A stretch of DNA of 9,091 nucleotides, from assembly GCA_947259625.1 (NCBI GenBank), contig CAMYMY010000123.1, forward strand, positions 1 through 9,091, given 5' to 3'. The notes below the pieces were generated by a model. That model had not been told where the DNA came from and made no database searches. It was given only the letters and a program-made list of their open reading frames with translations. This DNA comes from an uncultured Kiloniellales bacterium (lineage in GTDB: Bacteria; Pseudomonadota; Alphaproteobacteria; Kiloniellales; JAKSDN01). Below are positions 6,627 through 9,091 of this stretch, piece after piece; position 1 is the stretch's first letter; each line of letters opens with the position of its first letter. A program made the translations under genes and the position numbers.

Positions 6627-6775
6627 TTCGTTCGGCCTCTGGGCCAGGGCGTCCGGTGGCCGGGGATATCGGCTATGGCCCTTGTGCCAGAGCATGACCA
6701 GGGGTTGTAGGTCGAGGGGGTTTTGGGTTTCAATGGTTTTTCGGCACGAAGAAGAAACAAGATAGGGAGGACACA
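6627..6775. other. gap between the two importer operons
   Basis: These 149 bp hold no gene. CTCTGG (6637-6642) can pair with CCAGAG (6687-6692), and inside that GGGC (6647-6650) with GCCC (6678-6681). A small CCGG-TGG-CCGG hairpin (6653-6663) lies within. No T-run follows immediately, so any terminator role is weak. The segment 6701-6760 is less GC-rich and may hold a promoter for the second importer. The best pair I see, TTGTAG (6705) and TTCAAT (6729) with 18 bp between, is poor. Confidence 0.4.
6764..6770 (+). promoter_or_regulatory. ribosome binding site of the CUT2-type binding protein
   Basis: AGGGAGG sits 5 nt before the ATG at 6776. It is a strong site, fitting the high expression usual for a periplasmic binding protein. 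Confidence 0.8.
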
Positions 6776-7714
<939 letters not shown>

Positions 7715-7721
7715 CGGCCAG

Positions 7722-7767
7722 CCGGGCGGCACCGGGCCGGCGTGCGGAGCCGGCCCCGTCCGCCTGG
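7722..7767 (+). other. long GC-rich stem-loop between binding protein and permease genes
   Basis: The core stem is GGGCCGGC (7734-7741) with GCCGGCCC (7749-7756) around a 7-nt loop. It extends outward past a C:C mismatch (7733/7757) through AC/GT (7731-7732 with 7758-7759), then past a bulged C (7730) to CCGGGCGG (7722-7729) with CCGCCTGG (7760-7767, one G:U pair). No T-run follows and the permease lies only about 40 bp on, so it is more likely an mRNA-stabilising or attenuating element that keeps the binding protein more abundant than the membrane subunits. A competing small hairpin CCTGG/CCAGG lies at 7763-7777. Confidence 0.65.
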
Positions 7768-7808
7768 GGATGCCAGGTCTCGGTCAAACGGGAAGACGAG
7801 GGTTCAGC

Positions 7809-8921
7809 ATGGCGGAACAGACGGTTTCGGCTCCCGGCGCCGACGAGCGGCTGCTCAAGACACCTCTTTCGCGCAAGCTGCTGAATCGGCCCGAACTGGG
7901 TGCGGTTGCCGGGGCAGTTCTGGTGTTTTTCTTCTTCGGCATCGTTGCCGGCGACAGCGGGATGTTCAGCCTCAAGGGCATCGTGAATTTCCTCGAGGTC
8001 TCTGCCCTGCTCGGCATCCTTGCGATCGCCGTTTCGCTGCTGATGATCGGCGGCGAGTTCGACCTGTCCATCGGATCGATGATCGGCGCGGCCGGCGTGG
8101 TGATCGCGATCCCGGCCGTCCAGTTCGGTTGGCCCTTGTGGCTCTGCATCGTTCTGGCTTTCGGGGTCGCGGCGGCGGTGGGCTATGCCAATGGGATGAT
8201 CACCGTCAAGACCGGCCTGCCGTCTTTTATCGTTACCCTGGCGGTCCTGTTCATCCTGCGCGGCTTGACAATCGGCGCTACGCGCCTGATCACCGGGCGG
8301 ACCCAGGTCTCGGGCATTCGGGACGTCGCCCGGGACGACTGGCTGGCTGCGATTTTCGGCGGCGACGCCTTCACCGGCCTATTCGCCTGGATGGCCGAGG
8401 CGGGGATCATCGACAAGCGGATGGACGGGCTGCCCGTGGTGCCCGGGGTGCCGATGTCCATCGTCTGGTTCGTGATCCTGGGGACGCTGGCCACCTGGCT
8501 GCTCCTGCGCACCAGTTTCGGCAACTGGATCTTCGCTTGCGGCGGCGACAAGGTCGCGGCCCGGAACGTCGGCGTGCCGGTGACCCGGGTCAAGGTCCTT
8601 CTCTTCATCTTTACCGCCTGCGCCGCCACCCTTGTCGCGACGATCCAGGTGCTGGACGCCGGCTCGGCCGACACCAACCGCGGTCTGCTCAAGGAGTTCG
8701 AGGCCATCATTGCCGCGGTGATCGGCGGCTGCCTGCTGACCGGCGGCTACGGCTCGGCGATCGGCGCCATGTTCGGCGCGATCATCTTCGGCACGGTGCA
8801 GATGGGGATCTTCTACACCGGCGTGAATACCGACTGGTTCAAGGTATTCCTCGGCGTCATGCTGCTCATCGCAGTGTTGTTCAACAGCTATATCCGCAAG
8901 AAAGTGACGGAGGCCCGGTGA
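7809..8921 (+). CDS. sugar ABC importer permease (CUT2, RbsC/FrcC-like)
   Basis: This is a 370-residue inner-membrane subunit of the BPD_transp_2 family. A hydrophilic leader of about 35 residues is followed by membrane segments starting at LGAVAGAVLVFFFFGIV. Family motifs are GGEFDLSIGSMIGA (81-94), YANGMITVKTGLPSFIVTLAVLFILRG (about 124-150), and the C-terminal EAIIAAVIGGCLLTGGYGSAIGAMFGA, ending NSYIRKKV. It is about 50 residues longer than RbsC and near FrcC in size. The extra length includes an insert at about 172-212 (DVARDDWLAAIFGG to MDGLPVVPGV) between membrane segments, probably periplasmic. The ATG at 7809 is chosen because GAGGG (7798-7802) lies 6 nt upstream; the in-frame ATG at 7770 lies beside the stem-loop and has no site. 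Its TGA overlaps the next start by one base. Confidence 0.92.
   Translation: MAEQTVSAPGADERLLKTPLSRKLLNRPELGAVAGAVLVFFFFGIVAGDSGMFSLKGIVNFLEVSALLGILAIAVSLLMIGGEFDLSIGSMIGAAGVVIAIPAVQFGWPLWLCIVLAFGVAAAVGYANGMITVKTGLPSFIVTLAVLFILRGLTIGATRLITGRTQVSGIRDVARDDWLAAIFGGDAFTGLFAWMAEAGIIDKRMDGLPVVPGVPMSIVWFVILGTLATWLLLRTSFGNWIFACGGDKVAARNVGVPVTRVKVLLFIFTACAATLVATIQVLDAGSADTNRGLLKEFEAIIAAVIGGCLLTGGYGSAIGAMFGAIIFGTVQMGIFYTGVNTDWFKVFLGVMLLIAVLFNSYIRKKVTEAR
8909..8913 (+). promoter_or_regulatory. ribosome binding site of the CUT2-type ATPase
   Basis: GGAGG inside the end of the permease gene lies 7 nt before the ATG at 8921. Stop and start overlap in TGATG, so the two genes are probably translationally coupled. 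Confidence 0.75.
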
Positions 8922-9091
8922 TGGCAGGCCAGCCCCTCGCCGAGCTTCGCGACGCCAGCAAGCTCTTCGGCTCCGTCATCGCGCTCAAGGACATCTCCAT
9001 GGCCGTGAGCGCCGGCGAGGTGATGTGCCTGCTCGGCGACAACGGGGCCGGCAAGTCGACCCTGATCAAGATCCTGTCCGGCGTCCATGCG
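8921..9091 (+). CDS. sugar ABC importer ATPase, N-terminal part (3' end outside window)
   Basis: Only the first 57 residues are in the window. They show the start of an ABC nucleotide-binding domain: the A-loop region KLFGSVIALKDISMAVSAGEV (14-34) and Walker A GDNGAGKST (39-47), then LIKILSGVHA. The GDNGAGKS form and the binding protein, permease, ATPase order recall FrcA of the rhizobial fructose importer FrcBCA, a single-domain ATPase of about 260 residues, rather than the double-domain RbsA of about 500, which usually has GENGAGKS. Which type this is cannot be decided without the rest of the gene. It would energise the permease just upstream. Confidence 0.9.
   Translation, partial: MAGQPLAELRDASKLFGSVIALKDISMAVSAGEVMCLLGDNGAGKSTLIKILSGVHA

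Noticed and set aside
6637..6692. Rho-independent terminator after the Fbp-type ATPase
   Set aside because: The stem is interrupted by large internal loops and has no following T-run.
6705..6734. Sigma-70-like promoter TTGTAG-N18-TTCAAT before the second importer
   Set aside because: Both hexamers match the consensus poorly and the spacing is one base long; not enough to list as a promoter.
7770..7808. Earlier permease start at ATG 7770
   Set aside because: No ribosome binding site and adjacent to the stem-loop; ATG 7809 has GAGGG 6 nt upstream.

Overview
The window is GC-rich, with most third codon positions G or C, and densely packed. Gene families, gene order (substrate-binding protein, then permease, then ATPase) and FrcBCA-like features point to a proteobacterium, most likely an alphaproteobacterium (Rhizobiales or Rhodospirillales type). 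That placement is inference from gene style, not from a marker gene. I see no rRNA, tRNA, CRISPR array, insertion sequence or phage gene.

Layout: (1) 2-406, C-terminal end of an AraC-family regulator cut by the window edge. (2) 478-1266, an SDR-family NAD(P)-dependent oxidoreductase. (3) 1263-2057 on the minus strand, an inositol-monophosphatase-family phosphatase that converges on the SDR; the two stop codons share one CTAG. (4) 2058-2304, a divergent regulatory region with a strong 22-bp dyad. (5) 2305-6626, a complete ABC importer of the Fbp/Afu type: periplasmic binding protein, a large permease with two fused transmembrane domains, and an ATPase with a TOBE-like tail. (6) 6627-6775, a gap with weak secondary structure. 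(7) 6776 to the window end, a second importer of the ribose/fructose (CUT2) type: periplasmic binding protein, permease, and the first 57 residues of an ATPase whose Walker A resembles that of FrcA.

The genes read as a carbohydrate uptake and catabolism locus. The Afu-type binding protein carries a His-Asp pair followed 24 residues later by a Glu. As I recall, this matches the ligand residues of AfuA, which binds hexose phosphates although the wider family is usually annotated as ferric-iron transport. A Mg-dependent sugar/inositol-phosphate phosphatase is transcribed divergently from that transporter, an oxidoreductase lies next to it, and a free-sugar importer follows. The most interesting reading is a locus that takes up both the phosphorylated form (Afu type) and the free form (CUT2 type) of a sugar or polyol, removes the phosphate in the cytoplasm, and oxidises the product. 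The substrate cannot be read from the sequence, and iron or another anion remains possible for the first transporter.
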